64,000 nucleotides of DNA, taken from positions 36,689,943-36,753,942 of the forward strand of contig NC_083571.1 of NCBI RefSeq assembly GCF_027579695.1, in the 5' to 3' direction. Below are positions 1-26,186 of this stretch, piece by piece. The position numbers and the translations under genes were made by a program. Position 1 is the stretch's first letter; every line of letters begins with the position of its first letter. Origin of the DNA: Neoarius graeffei. Taxonomy: Eukaryota > Chordata > Actinopteri > Siluriformes > Ariidae. Below the pieces are notes generated by a model. The model was not told the origin of the DNA and did not search any database. It was given only the letters and a program-made list of their open reading frames with translations.

Positions 1-845
1 CACAACCCCACAGCAAGTTTTAATTCTTTAGAAAGTGTGTAAAAGTTCAATGTGACTTACACACGAGAGCGATGAGAGCGACTCTTGATGTCTCCATCTC
101 AGACACTGGTGCTGAGCGGCTCGTGCTGCTGAAGCTCTTTCATGCGGTTGTGTGTTCTTTAATCTGATTGGTCCACGTCAGTGGAACGTTTCTCTCTCGC
201 TCTCTAACAGCTCATTGGTTGCGGTTAAACTGTGATGTTTAGACATACATTAAAGATGCTTCATATAACTTTTTTTCTACCTTTTCTGTTTGACACTTTT
301 TTATGATGAGCCTTTGATGTGGATGCATCTTATTCGTGACTGGTCAAAGCCAGTGGAACATTAACATGTTGGGGTGGGACATGTTCTCTGAGCACTTATT
401 TGTGGCAAACAAACACTTTTTCCATTCAAAACAAACACTTTTCAAACATTAATTTTTGCACTGGGTAATCATACAGGGGTGAAAATATTAATGTCATGAA
501 ATAAACACAGAAAACATGAGACTTTAAACTCATGTAAATAACAATGTTACATCAAATTTGTAAAATAAAAGGCCAAATGTTCGTTTATTTCATCTTCGAG
601 TGGAACTGTCATGTTTTTATCTCGATTAAATCCAGCGTCACTGACTTGTGACCTTTGTGTTACACTTATACATGACAGAGCTGACTTATTTATGTGCATC
701 TGAAACTGCAGGGTGACACTGTCTACTTCCTGTTTCAGCAAAGTGACTAGCTCTGTGTATGTGTGTATGTTTCTCAGAAACCAAAAGGGGCCCAGGCCCA
801 TCGTGTTTATGAGGTGACCATTTCTAACCACAGAAGTTTCCATGA

Positions 846-876
<31 letters not shown>

Positions 877-1209
877 CTGTGTCTGATGTAGAAGCCAAAT
901 TCCCTAGATGATCTTTGACCTCTACCAAAATCATAAAGGGTGTCTCAGTGTTTCACATGCTGCTCACTCGAGGACATGTATGCTCTCAGCTGAAAAAAGA
1001 ATTCTCCAAGTTTTAGGGGTTTTTTTCTTTTATTATAATTAAATATTCAAAACATTTCATACAATTATAACAAATAAAAATTAAATTAAATGCATTAATT
1101 GAAGAAGCAACATGAACTCATGACTGTGAACGTTATCGGATTTGTCTGACTCAAGTTTCAAATGGTTAACATTTGGATGTGGGTTGTTTTTGTGACAAAC
1201 AGGAATAAG
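1..1209. other. non-coding flank
   Basis: AT-rich DNA with a (TG)n tract at about 849-877. The short minus-strand frame at 547-843 has no recognisable protein. No gene supported. Confidence 0.5.
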
Positions 1210-1236
1210 CACAGACAGACAGACAGACAGACAGAC

Positions 1237-1307
<71 letters not shown>
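1210..1307 (+). repeat. (GACA)n(GATA)n microsatellite
   Basis: About six GACA-type units followed by about 17 GATA units. The tract is interrupted by a transposon at 1308-2689 and resumes at 2691-2705, so it was the insertion target. Confidence 0.9.
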
Positions 1308-2689
1308 GGGGCGCAGATACGTTTTTTGAACTGGGGGGGACAAAGCTGCCAGCAAACCAACCCCACCCCCAACATGTGTTGTGCGAGGAATATACTCTGA
1401 TGCCCTTAAAACTGCCTTCTGAGCACTGTATCTACAGGCTACCACCGAAAGAAGGAGGCTACCAGAAAGGCATCTCTACTCTGTACGATTTTACTTTCAC
1501 TACGACATTACTTTGAACAGACTATCAAAAAATTGCAAGGTGATATGATAAAGTAAGGCACAGTTTACTTACAGTCGTTGTTTTTTGAAAAAACGATGCA
1601 ATCGTTTTCTGCCTTTTCGGTTTGGTACCCTTCATCATGCCGTGTTGGGGTCCTGAACTAGGAGCTGTCCCCGATATGCCTGTCAAACTTGTTGTAGGTA
1701 ACCATAGCAACCAAGCTCGAGCTCGCAACCTGTGCAGTCTGCGCAGCTCAACCAACCGAATATCAGTCTTTGTTTTGTTTTATGTGAGTTGTTGCAACTA
1801 TGTATGTACTGCTGTGCACCTCAATAAACCGAATGGTAATTAGTAGGGCTGCATGATTATGGAAAAAATGATAATCACGATTATCTTGATCAAAACTGTA
1901 ATCACGATTATTAAATCACGATTATTCTTGATGTTAGGGAAATCACTTAAATTTTATTTCACTATATTCAAACAAACAATATGAACAGCTTTCAGTGCAG
2001 AATGAAATTTAAAAGAGAAATTCTGATTTCCAAATGACAAATAAATGAAATTTATCCAAGAAATTACCAAAGGATGAAGGAACTGAAAACTCAATTGCAA
2101 CAATTACATAGCATTATACTGAGGCCTACAAGTTTTTAGCTAGAAAGAGCAGCCTATCAACATGCTCTGGCTTTAAACATGAGCGAAGGCAGGCCACAGC
2201 ATTGCCTCCAGTGCTAAATAGTCTGTTGTTCCGACATGGTTAGCTTTTCTCTCTCACCTCAATCTGTTACCTACTCTCACGCTATCACCCCTTGAAGATA
2301 CCGCTGCACTGAAGCTCTGCGCACTTGCCTTGCTTGCTTATTTAAGCGGAGTAATGAAACCTTACATGCGTCGGTTCGCCCCCTAATGGTTTGGCGGAGT
2401 ACTGGTTAAAGTGCTTGATCAGATATCCAGCAGAGCTCGCATTTTAAATGGAAATAAATCACGATTTTCATTTAATTCAATCGTGGCAGCCAAAATCGCG
2501 ATTTTCGATTAAATTCGATTAATTGTGCAGCCCTAGTAATTAGTCTTTTGATTTTTCCGTGAGGTTTGCCTTATGCAAAGAAAGACAGCATAGACGTTTT
2601 TTCCTCCCTATAAGTGGGGGGGACCGAACGAGGTGAATTTAAATCTGGGTGGGACGAATCCCCCCCGTCCCCCCCTCTATCTGCGCCCA
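1308..2689 (-). mobile_element. hAT-like DNA transposon with transposase first exon
   Basis: Inverted ends: GGGGCGCAGATA at the left and TATCTGCGCCC at the right, both followed by G- or C-rich tracts. The minus strand encodes an N-terminal exon with KPKRQKTIASFFQKTTT running to a gtaagt donor, resembling the start of hAT-type transposases. The rest of the transposase is missing. A second hAT element is nested inside. Confidence 0.65.
1844..2535. mobile_element. non-autonomous hAT element, nested
   Basis: Termini TAGGGCTGCATGATTA and TAATTGTGCAGCCCTA, flanked by a perfect 8-bp duplication GTAATTAG (1836-1843 and 2536-2543), the hallmark of hAT. It is 692 bp with no transposase. Confidence 0.9.
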
Positions 2690-2705
2690 TGGATAGATAG
2701 ATAGA

Positions 2706-3333
2706 TCTTTAAAAACCATGCAAATCAACTTTTGTCCAGATGTAAACACATTGCACAGTACAAATTAGCCACCTGAAATTTCTGTTTTAATAAATTTTCA
2801 AATTTGAAATAAACGCTTGAGCACTCTTTAAAAAACTTTTAAAGAGAAAAATTGTGAATCCTTAGACATTCTATGTAGAACCTTACAGCACAACACTTTC
2901 CAAATAGAACCCTTGTTGGAGGCTAAGGACCTTTAATTTTTTCATTGAACCCTTAAAGAACCTTCAAAGAACCATTTTTTTCCTAAAAGAGAATTTACAC
3001 AGCCAGCGAGATATAGGCGTGAGCGAAACCTAAGTGGATGCAAGTGTTTGCTGATTTACACTGATCTGTTTCTGAAATTTGATTTTCAAGGTTTGAGAAC
3101 ACAAAAACTGCTAAAATGACCAAAGTAACAGTTCAGCCACAAAGCAGCCAGTCTGGAATTGTGTTTCATTACAAGTAATTAGGTCTTTTACACCCTTTAT
3201 CTTTACATAGTCTATGCTGTGTGAGGTGCAAACCTGGTTAGCATGTCTTTTATGTTGACCACTAATTTGCTAGCTACCACAACATTAACTGTCTCCACAA
3301 TGTTGAACCTGTCAGCTCATTACAAAGAGATAA
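2706..3333. other. non-coding stretch
   Basis: No gene. Contains a GAACCCTT/AAAGAACC-rich patch (2880-2970), a motif seen again near 4510-4590; possibly remains of a foldback element. Confidence 0.35.
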
Positions 3334-3345
3334 GTTATAGAACAT

Positions 3346-3722
3346 CTCATCTCATCTCATTATCTGTAGCCGCTTTATCCTGTTCTACAGGGTCGCAGGC
3401 AAGCTGGAGCCTATCCCAGCTGACTACGGGCGAAAGGCGGGGTACACCCTGGACAAGTCGCCAGGTCATCACAGGGCTGACACATAGACACAGACAACCA
3501 TTCACACTCACATTCACACCTACGGTCAATTTAGAGTCACCAGTTAACCTAACCTGCATGTCTTTGGACTGTGGGAGAAACCGGAGCACCCGGAGGAAAC
3601 CCACGCGGACACGGGGAGAACATGCAAACTCTACACAGAAAGGCCCTCGCCGGCCACGGGGCTCGAACCCGGACCTTCTTGCTGTGAGGCGACAGCGATA
3701 ACCACTACACCACCGTGCCGCC
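3346..3722 (-). repeat. tRNA-headed SINE (tail type A)
   Basis: On the minus strand: tRNA-like head with A box (TGGTGTAGTGGTTA) and B box (GGTTCGAGCCC), a conserved middle, and an end in (GAGAT)n. Flanked by the 12-bp duplication GTTATAGAACAT (3334-3345 and 3723-3734), which proves retroposition. Confidence 0.92.
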
Positions 3723-3734
3723 GTTATAGAACAT

Positions 3735-4103
3735 GTCCGAAATAATGGAAGAAATATTCCCTTGTCTGTATCAACGACCAAGGTGGTATAATCACCATGG
3801 TAACAGCATATAAACAGTATAAATGGTAGAAAAGGTAAATAAATCTTCACAGTAAGCAAGATGAAAACCTGAAAGACATGTTGGGAATGGGATGCATGTG
3901 GCAGGATATTTAAAGAGCAGCAAATAAGCCATAAACATGCTCACATTCATTTGTAATAATATTTTATTTCTTTTTTTCATGCGATCACAAATTCATGGCA
4001 TGAACAATGACACAGGAAGACACCAATGTCACAAATTCCCAAATCCTTGAACACAATGTTTTAATGTGACAAAATAGGAGGCAGTGGTTTGGTTGTTTTG
4101 GGT

Positions 4104-4181
<78 letters not shown>

Positions 4182-5244
4182 CTATTATGTCTCATGCACT
4201 AAAAAAAAGAAAGAAATGATGCAGAAAAAATTTATAATATGCACTTAAAGTACTACCAGTCTAAACTGCTGCATTGATTCCAATGAAATTCTATCTGTAA
4301 CAAAAGACAGAAGTCAGCCGGAGAACTGAAAAACGCCTTGCAAATGCTTCTGGTGCAAATTAGCCTTAAGAGCATGTGTATTGACTGTGTAACTGTTAAC
4401 TGTGTCCGGTACAAAACTCCAAATTATTGCTCATTATTTTCTTCTTAATACCTAGGACCTGTCGGGAGGTTAACATTTAGCTTCTTGGGCTTTACTGAAC
4501 CAATTTTATGGTAGGGTTCTATATAGAACCTTTAATGGTTCCACCAGAGACATACACAAAGAGTCATTACGGGTTCTAAAGGCCCTTTAATAGTCCTGTT
4601 GAATCTTGTTCATATCCATAAATTCTCTGTTTTTATGTAAATCCACAGGCTTGTCTATGTGGCAATACTTTTGAAATATGTAAGACTTTATTACATTTCA
4701 TAATTCATAGTGTATTTAAGTAAACATTTTCACACACTTAGATGGAATACAACTAAAAGAGTGCAATAAAGTGGTCACTAAAATAAATAGACTTCTTCTT
4801 ACAGCCATTACATACAGTATTAAATAAACTAAAACCCACTGTATGCATATTAAACATGGCAAAACTCTAATTTTGTAATTTTATTTATCAATCTATAAAT
4901 ATAAAACAAAAACCTTATTGTACGTCACTGCTTGTGAATATGAAGGCTTTGTTTTGAAAATGTAACCTTCAGTAACAGGAGGTGAAGTAACCATCAGAAC
5001 CACTATGTAGTGGGCGGGGCAAGTGACACAGAAAGTTAACCAGTTATTACGTTTAACATTATGCAAATAAAATGCAAATCCATGTGATGAATATCAATGG
5101 GACTGAGGGACGATGATACACTCCTTGCCACACAAATATTTTCCAAAGCTCTTGGGCAAGTCAGCGAGACTTATGGTGTTGTAAATATATATATATATAT
5201 ATGGGCTTGAAGTGTTTTATGAACCCAAATAAAACAATACTAAT
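3735..5244. other. non-coding stretch with poly(T)(GT)n
   Basis: A poly(T) run and a long (GT)n tract at 4106-4179. No gene or clear TE ends. Confidence 0.45.
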
Positions 5245-5574
5245 CTTCTTCTTTCAGCTACTCCCATCAGGGGTTACCACAGCTGATCTTTTTTGCATAT
5301 TTTGGCATAGATTTTACATTGGGTGCCCTTCCAAATGCAACCCTCCCCAATCTAGCCAGGCTTGGGACCAGCACTAATTATGCACTGGCTCGTTACAATC
5401 CCAGTGGCTGGGTATTTTACCTAATCTGCATGTCTTTAAACTGTGGAGGAAACCCACGCAGACACGGGGAGAACATGAAAATTCCATACAGAAAGGCCCC
5501 CGTCGTCCATGAAGTTCGAACCTGGAACCTTCTTGCTGTGAGGTGACAGCAATACCCACTACATACCACCCCTC
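5245..5574 (-). repeat. tRNA-headed SINE (tail type B)
   Basis: Shares the head and middle of the type A SINE but has another 3' tail: the plus strand starts cttcttctttcagctactcc, followed by a gggttaccacag block. Flanked by an imperfect duplication of about 18 bp containing AAATAAAACA. Confidence 0.85.
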
Positions 5575-6103
5575 AAAAAATAAAACAGTGCTAATATTTT
5601 CATTAAAAATGGATAAACGTGATCAGGAAGGGTGAATGTTATTTTTTGACAGAAATAAACTACATGGATGCAATTTATACACAAGCCATTTCTCTTGAGA
5701 ACTTTTAATTTTTAGCAGAAAGACAATTGATGTCTGGTCAGATTGGTGGCTTTGGATACATTCCAAGGCTAGCTATGCAATTTTAAAGGCCACATCTTGA
5801 CATCAAGGTGTTACCATGGTAACTGAAACTCATTCAAGAAATGTTTTTTCCTGATTCTACTCTTCTATTTATTTATTTATTTATTACAGTGGTGCTTGAA
5901 AGTTTGTGAATCCTTTAGAATTTTCTATATTTCTGCATAAATATGACCTAAAACATCAGATTTTCACACAAGTCCTAAAAGTAGATAAAGAGAACCCAGT
6001 TAAACAAATGAGACAAAAATATTATACTTGGTCATTTATTTGTCAAGAAAAATGATCCAATATTACATATCTGTGAGTGTCAAAAGTGTGTGAACCTTTG
6101 CTT

Positions 6104-7126
6104 TCAGTATCTGTTGTGACCCCCTTGTGCAGCAATAACTGCAACTAAGTGTTTCCCATAACTGTTGATCAGTCCTGCACACCAGCTTGGAGGAATTTTA
6201 GCCCATTCCTCCATACAGAACAGCTTCAACTCTGGGATGTTGGTGGGTTTCCTCACATGAACTGCTCGCTTCAGGTCTTTCCACAACATTTCAATTGGAT
6301 TAAGGTCAGGACTTTGACTTGGCCATTCGAAAATATTAACTTTACTCTTCTTTAATCATTCTTTGGTAGAACGACTTGTGTGCTTAGGGTCATTGTCTTG
6401 CTGCATGACCCACCTTCTCTTGAGGTTCAGTTCATGGACAGATGTCCTGACATTTTCCTTTAGAATTCGCTGGTATAATTCAGAACTCATTGTTCCATCA
6501 ATGATGGCAAGCCGTCCTGGCACAGATGCAGCAAAACAGGCCCAAACCATGATACTACCACCACCATATTTCACAGATAGGATAAGGTTCTTATGCTGGA
6601 ATGCAGTGATTTCCTTTCTCCAAACATAACGCTCCTCATTTAAACCAAAAAGTTCTATTTTGGTCTCATGCGTCCACAAAACATTTTTCCAATAGCCTTC
6701 TGGCTTGTCCACATGATCTTTAGCAAACTGCAGACGACCAGCAATGTTCTTTTTGGAGAGCAGTGGCTTTCTACTTGCAACCCTGCCATGCACACCATTG
6801 TTGTTCAGTGTTCTCCTGATGGTGGACTCATGAACATTAACATTAGCCAATGTGAGGGAGGCCTTCAGTTGCTTAGAAGTTACCCTGGGGTCCTTTGTGA
6901 CCTTGCCGACTATTACACGCCTTGCTCTTGGAGTGATCTTTGTTGGTCGACTACTCCTGGGGAGGGTAACGATGGTCTTGAATTTCCTTTACTTGTACAC
7001 AATCTGTCTGACTGTGAATTGATGGAGTCCAAATTCTTTAGAGATGGTTTTGTAACCTTTTCCAGCCTGATGAGCATCAACAACGCTTTTTCTGAGGTCC
7101 TCAGAAATCTCCTTTGTTTGTGTCAT
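6104..7126 (-). pseudogene. Tc1-like transposase, broken
   Basis: Starts at an ATG at 7126. It contains a helix-turn-helix N-terminus with at least one early stop, and a central frame (6356-6850) with stops near 6355. The first catalytic Asp is replaced by His (LWTHETKIELF), while QQDNDPKHTS and SPDLNPIE keep the second Asp and the Glu. It cannot encode an active enzyme. Confidence 0.9.
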
Positions 7127-7319
7127 GATACACTTCCACAAACGTTGTGAAAATCAGACTTTGATAGATCCCTGTTTTTTAAATAAAACTGGGTGCCCAC
7201 TCACACCTGATTGTCATCCCATTGATTGAAAACACATGACTCAAATTTCACCTTCAAATTAACTGCTAATCCTAGAGGTTCAGATACTTTTGCCACTCAC
7301 AGATATGTAATATTGGATC

Positions 7320-7683
7320 CATCCATCCATTATCTGTAGCCGCTTATCCTGTTCTACAGGGTCACAGGCAAGCTGGAGCCTATCCCAGCAGACTATGGGT
7401 GAGAGGCGGGGTACACCCTGGACAAGTCGCCAGGTCATCACAGGGCTGACACAGAGACAAACAACCATTCACACTCACATTCACACCTACGGTCAATTTA
7501 GAGCCACCAATTAACCTAGCCTGCATGTCTTTGGACAGTGGGGGAAACCAGAGCACTCAGAGGAAACCCACGCAGACAACATGCAAACTCCACACAAAAA
7601 GGCCCTCGCCAGCCGCTGGGCTTGAACCCAGGACCTTCTTGCTGTGAGGCAACAGTGCTAACCACTACACCACTGTGCCACCC
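7320..7683 (-). repeat. tRNA-headed SINE (type A-like body) inside Tc1
   Basis: Type A body with a CATCC-type tail. Flanked by the 12-bp duplication TAATATTGGATC (7308-7319 and 7684-7695). It is younger than the Tc1 it interrupts. Confidence 0.92.
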
Positions 7684-8189
7684 TAATATTGGATCATTTT
7701 CCTCAAAAAATAAAAGACCAAGTATAATATTTTTGTCTCATTTGTTTAACTGGGTTCTCTTTATCTACTTTTAGGACTTGTGTGAAAATTTGATTATGTT
7801 TTAGGTCATATTTATGCCGAAATACAGAAAATTCTAAAGGGTTCACAAACTTTCAAGCACCACTGTATATAGCCTCATTCAAGAAATTACACAAACACTA
7901 GTGACCATCATAGAATGATGTAAATGATAGAAGTCTGCTATAACACTCAACTTAACTCTTTAACTCACCCACAGCAATGCAAAGGAAAAGTGGTGGGACT
8001 TTTTTTTTTTTTTGGTTGGTTGGTTGGTTGGTTGTTTTTTGAGCTGACAAACAACAGCATAAGAGGTGAATATAATCTTTCATGAATAAACTTGAGAGTT
8101 TCACTTTGAACACATAAAAGACAAAGGTGACTACCAACAGGAGTGAGAAAGTGGGTAATATGCACCCAGTTTCTGATAATAACCCACCT

Positions 8190-8192
8190 TTG

Positions 8193-8246
<54 letters not shown>
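8190..8246. repeat. (TA)n(CA)n microsatellite
   Basis: Compound dinucleotide tract, about 17 TA units then about 8 CA units. Confidence 0.9.
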
Positions 8247-8251
<5 letters not shown>

Positions 8252-8261
8252 CTGTGAGTGT

Positions 8262-8450
8262 TTAGTCTATGTCTATTTCTTATCTAGAGTGTTTATACTG
8301 TTTATATTGTTTATTTCAGTTATTCTATTTTTATTTATTGCATTGCCTGTTTGCACCATGGGTCAGAGAGGACTGAAATTTCATCTGTGCTGTATGTCGA
8401 GCATGTATAGCATATTTGACAATAAAGTTGGCTTGACTTGACTTGACTTT
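8262..8450 (+). repeat. LINE-type 3' tail
   Basis: Ends CATATTTGACAATAAAGTTG followed by repeated CTTGA units, as in the 3' ends of fish L2/Rex1-type LINEs. No coding part is left. Confidence 0.55.
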
Positions 8451-8904
8451 TTTACCTACTACGTATTTTGAGTGTGTTGCAGTAGGTTCTTTTCTAATTA
8501 GCTAGATTAGCTAGTAATAACCTTCCATAGAACTACACTTCATACACATCGAGTACATGAATAAATGCTGCTAAAGGTCAAATGACCAGGTGGTATCTGT
8601 TGGGACTTTTACATAGTTTTGTTTATAGTTGCACAAAACATACTCTCAAGTCCTGAAGCATCTTTGGTAAAAGAACCCAAATTATGTCCCTATATTAATT
8701 GTCCCTGATTATTAACACTGCCAATATGATGTTCTTTTGGCCAAGCTTGGAATAAGAGTACCAGCAATTTGTTTCAATATCACCTAATTCAAGTGACAGT
8801 GATGAGATTTCTAATACATTTTAGGTTTAAAGTCTAAACTTACACAAATCCCTTAAACATTGTTGGGTCTTAAGTCTATGAGTTCTTGTTGTAATGACTC
8901 AAAC

Positions 8905-23010
<14,106 letters not shown>

Positions 23011-23055
23011 GATCAGTTCCTCAACCGCAAATCAGTCCAACACTCAGCCTCCAGG

Positions 23056-23126
<71 letters not shown>
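23056..23126. repeat. (GATT)n microsatellite just upstream of the stim2 start
   Basis: About 17 units beginning some 45 bp upstream of the stim2 ATG, so probably within the 5' UTR or core promoter. Confidence 0.9.
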
Positions 23127-24025
23127 CTGCAAGGTCCTGAGTTTCAACAAGCCAAATTTAATTTTATAGTTACTTTTTATAGGTTACTCCAGACTTCTTT
23201 CATTCATTTATATTCATTCATTCATCACCTGACACTTACAGACAGAACATTATCATGTTCAAGTCCCTAAACTAAAAAAAACCCCTCTTCTTTAATAGCC
23301 ACTAGATTTCTGCAGCAGGTAAAAATAGAAAGTCTCGAGCGCTTCTCATAAGGCGCGTGCGTAAATCACGTGACATGACATGCAGCTTATCACTTTTCGA
23401 TAATATCGTCTCTGCGGTATATCGCTATATCGAAAGGCAACTTTACGGTTTTTTTTATTGAATACCTGTTATAAACTTTAATTTTAAAGGCGTGAGCGTT
23501 GACGACAAAAGAAAGAATAATAAGCGAGAGAGAGAAAAAAAAGCGACCCTAAGAGAGTAAATATGTAAATATGTAAATATCCACCCGGTTAACTGTCGGA
23601 TCTGATCATCATACAGGAAAAAAGTTATAAATAATCAACAAAATCCATCAAACAGCGTAGAGGATTAAATAATTTCCGTGTAGAAGCCCATTATTCCTTC
23701 ACTCCTCGCTGTGGATCATGTTCAGAGTAAAAAAAAAAAATCCATAAACATGAGCTGTTTTCTCTCTGTGTGTTTGCTGTAAATACGGCAGTAAATCCCA
23801 CACATGCGTCTCTTCAACTTCCCAAAGCAAACACAGACGCGCTCTGGTCACAGGGGATGCGCTCCAAAGCGCACAGGGCTGTCAGGGGTGTGGGATCAAG
23901 ACTCTCTGTGGATGTGTCCAAAATCACTCACTCATTCACTACTCCCTACTCACTATATAGGGAATTCTATTGCTGGGTTTCATTTGACGTCACATCCGCC
24001 TCATTAGTTATTCAAAACTTTAAGC

Positions 24026-24478
24026 TAGTATCTCACTGGGCTGCGAGAGCTTGCTACAAATTGCGAACGTCATTCGCGAGAGAGTTTCAAAAGTGTCTTG
24101 AAACATTCGCGGGGCTTCTCAATTTCCTCGCATGAGTCGCAAAGTGTCGCTCCTTTGTCACTGAAACTTTGAACATGTTCAAAAAATTTGTGCGACAAAA
24201 TTTCTCTCAAAATAGCTGCAAATGCGTCGCTGGTGTCGCAAAGCCGTCGCGAACCCTTCTCGAGTCAGTTTCCATGAGGCTTCCTGTACTTCCCTGCCTG
24301 CCGAGGGAAAGCCAGGCTGCAACAGCCTGAGACTAGTTGGAGACACAACAACTGTGGTAAAATATGCGAATATCAATTCAGTGTGATTCCAAGTGAACAT
24401 TGTCGCTAATTTGCATATTTTATCGCAATTGTTGTGTCTCCAATTAGTCGCGGGCTGTCACAGCCCAGTGAGATACTA
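24026..24478. mobile_element. nested MITE, unclassified
   Basis: Ends TAGTATCTCACTGGGCTG and CAGCCCAGTGAGATACTA are perfect inverted repeats. A second internal stem is formed by GGAGACACAACAA and its complement. The duplication is not clear. Confidence 0.75.
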
Positions 24479-25212
24479 CCCTTAGCTGGTGGTCTACCAA
24501 AGCTCAGTTGACAAAGTGTTTGCACGGAGAAGGTGCATTGCTCGCGTGAAAAATGCCTTACACTTGCATTGTTTTAGGTTGTTAGAATCGATCAAACCAT
24601 GACACTGAAAAGCTTCTTCAGGGTTCTCTGTGAACTAATAAAAAAGGTTGAACGAACACAGGATTTCACAAAAAGACGTCGGCTTTTGAACCTCACTGAA
24701 ATCGAAGGGAGCCGAGTTGAAGCATGCTTGAATTTGCAGTGATCACTTCGTGAAACTGATAAATTATATCCCTCTCAGTTATGTCCTTAGTGTTTTCCAA
24801 GTACTTTTCTTGCTATGTGTCGTTATTTTATGGTACTTGTTTTAGTCACGAAGCGCTAAAGTCCCCAGCTGTTTCTTTGTTTCCTCCTCACTCCTCACAA
24901 AGCCCATATGCATGAAGGTCGCGACAAAATTCTTATCCAGCCGTACAGTTACAATGCGCCATGATCACTTCTCCGTCTTGTTTAACTAAGATCCAGGTCT
25001 TTAAAGGGGTTTCTGATGATCTTTGTGAATGATTTACCTGAGAGATAAGAGCCAACACGAGTGAGAAGCAAGTGAACTGTTGTTTGTTTACACTTCAACT
25101 TGCAGCGCTTCGTTGTAAGGATGCAAATGAAAAGCTTTAAAAAAAACATACTTACACGGGCAAAAACAATACAGGATTAATTTGACAGCGACTTGATACC
25201 GAGGTCCTTTAC

Positions 25213-25470
25213 TCAGCCACATACAAAAAAGTTATAAGCCTCCATACTCTTCCACGCTTTCATCTGTTTTGTGGTGTAGACGGACGTCTGCAACACCAGA
25301 TAGTTCAAGATGTCGGGGAACTTGACTGAAGGGTAGTTTTTGAGATCGTATGACAAATCCTTCTTTCCCAGACTGTAGGGGTCGATTCCATTGCACATAG
25401 CAATCTTCTGAATATATCTAAAGCTAGCAGTGGCTTCTAGATTACGAGCATTCTGAGAACTTATCACTAG
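25213..25470 (-). pseudogene. N-terminal exon of YqaJ-type transposon protein
   Basis: Frame with FRYIQKIAMCNGIDPYSLGK, FPDILNYLV and MKAWKSMEAYNFFVCGW, the same family as the remnant at 12848-13200 but only distantly similar. No nuclease domain. Confidence 0.62.
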
Positions 25471-25592
25471 TTGTTTGCACTATGGCAGCCGTTTAGACCA
25501 CCAGCTATTTCACTTCCGGTAAAACCACGTAGAAAAGTCATGTGAATGAAACCCAGCAATATAGAGGAGTATATAGTGAGCTCATTGGGAAA

Positions 25593-26130
25593 AGTTAAAA
25601 GCCAGCTCCTGTTGTTGAAGATGCCCCAGCAGCTTCAGAGTCTGAAGCTGAGTCCACAGCCCCTCCCCCTGCTTCCAAGATTGACACGGTCGCCGAGGTC
25701 CATCAGCCAGCAGAACAGTCCTCCTCTGACAGTGATGATGAGCTTCATCCCAGTGAGGCTGCCAAGTCCCAGAAGAAGCGCAAGAGGGAGCTGGTGACAG
25801 CTGGCTTCACTGAGGAGCAGGAGCAGGCAATGGTTGACTGGCTCAAGGCCCCTGAGCAAGATTGCATCCTCAACAAAAAGCACCCCAACTACATCAAGAA
25901 GGGCCTGAAGGATGCACTGTGGGAGCAGAAGGCCAGGGAGATGGGCAAGACCAGTGACCTGCTGAAGAAGTGGTATGCCAACATGAGATCAAGGTTTGGC
26001 AAGCTGAAGCAGACTCCCTCAGGTTCTGGAAACATTGAACTGACTGCAAGGGACCGCTGGATCCTGTGCCACTTCAAATTTCTCAGGCCCCACCTCATCA
26101 TCCAGGTCAAAAAGAGGGTCATTGTCAGTG
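25593..26130 (+). pseudogene. MADF-domain exon of a transposon (PIF/Harbinger type likely)
   Basis: Open after a TAA at about 25592. An acidic Ser/Pro/Ala stretch and a KKRKRE basic patch lead into a MADF-like domain (FTEEQEQAMVDWLKAPEQDC, KDALWEQKAREMGKTSDLLK, RDRWILCHFKFLRPHL). It ends at a gtaagt donor near 26130. MADF proteins accompany Harbinger transposases. Downstream exons are not seen because a gypsy element follows. Confidence 0.6.
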
Positions 26131-26186
26131 TAAGTATTTTATTTCATTATTTCATCTTTTCATTTTGATGAAAATGAATGTGCCAC

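Larger units (their letters stand above)
5887..7865 (-). mobile_element. Tc1/mariner transposon, inactive
   Basis: Inverted ends CAGTGGTGCTTGAAAGTTTG and its complement, flanked by TA. It encloses a decayed transposase on the minus strand and a SINE (7320-7683). Confidence 0.92.
23971..25558 (-). mobile_element. AT-flanked DNA transposon with YqaJ-type ORF piece, second copy
   Basis: Ends TGCTGGGTTTCATTTGACGT and GTGAATGAAACCCAGCA are inverted and flanked by AT (23969-23970 and 25559-25560). It carries an N-terminal YqaJ-type exon at its right end and a nested element at 24026-24478. Confidence 0.72.

Noticed and set aside
547-843. 98-codon minus-strand frame
   Set aside because: No recognisable domain and no splice or promoter context; chance frame.
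3347-3859. Long frames in both strands across SINE copies (also 13525-13854, 47072-47329 and others)
   Set aside because: They are translations of the same SINE sequence, repeated at each copy.
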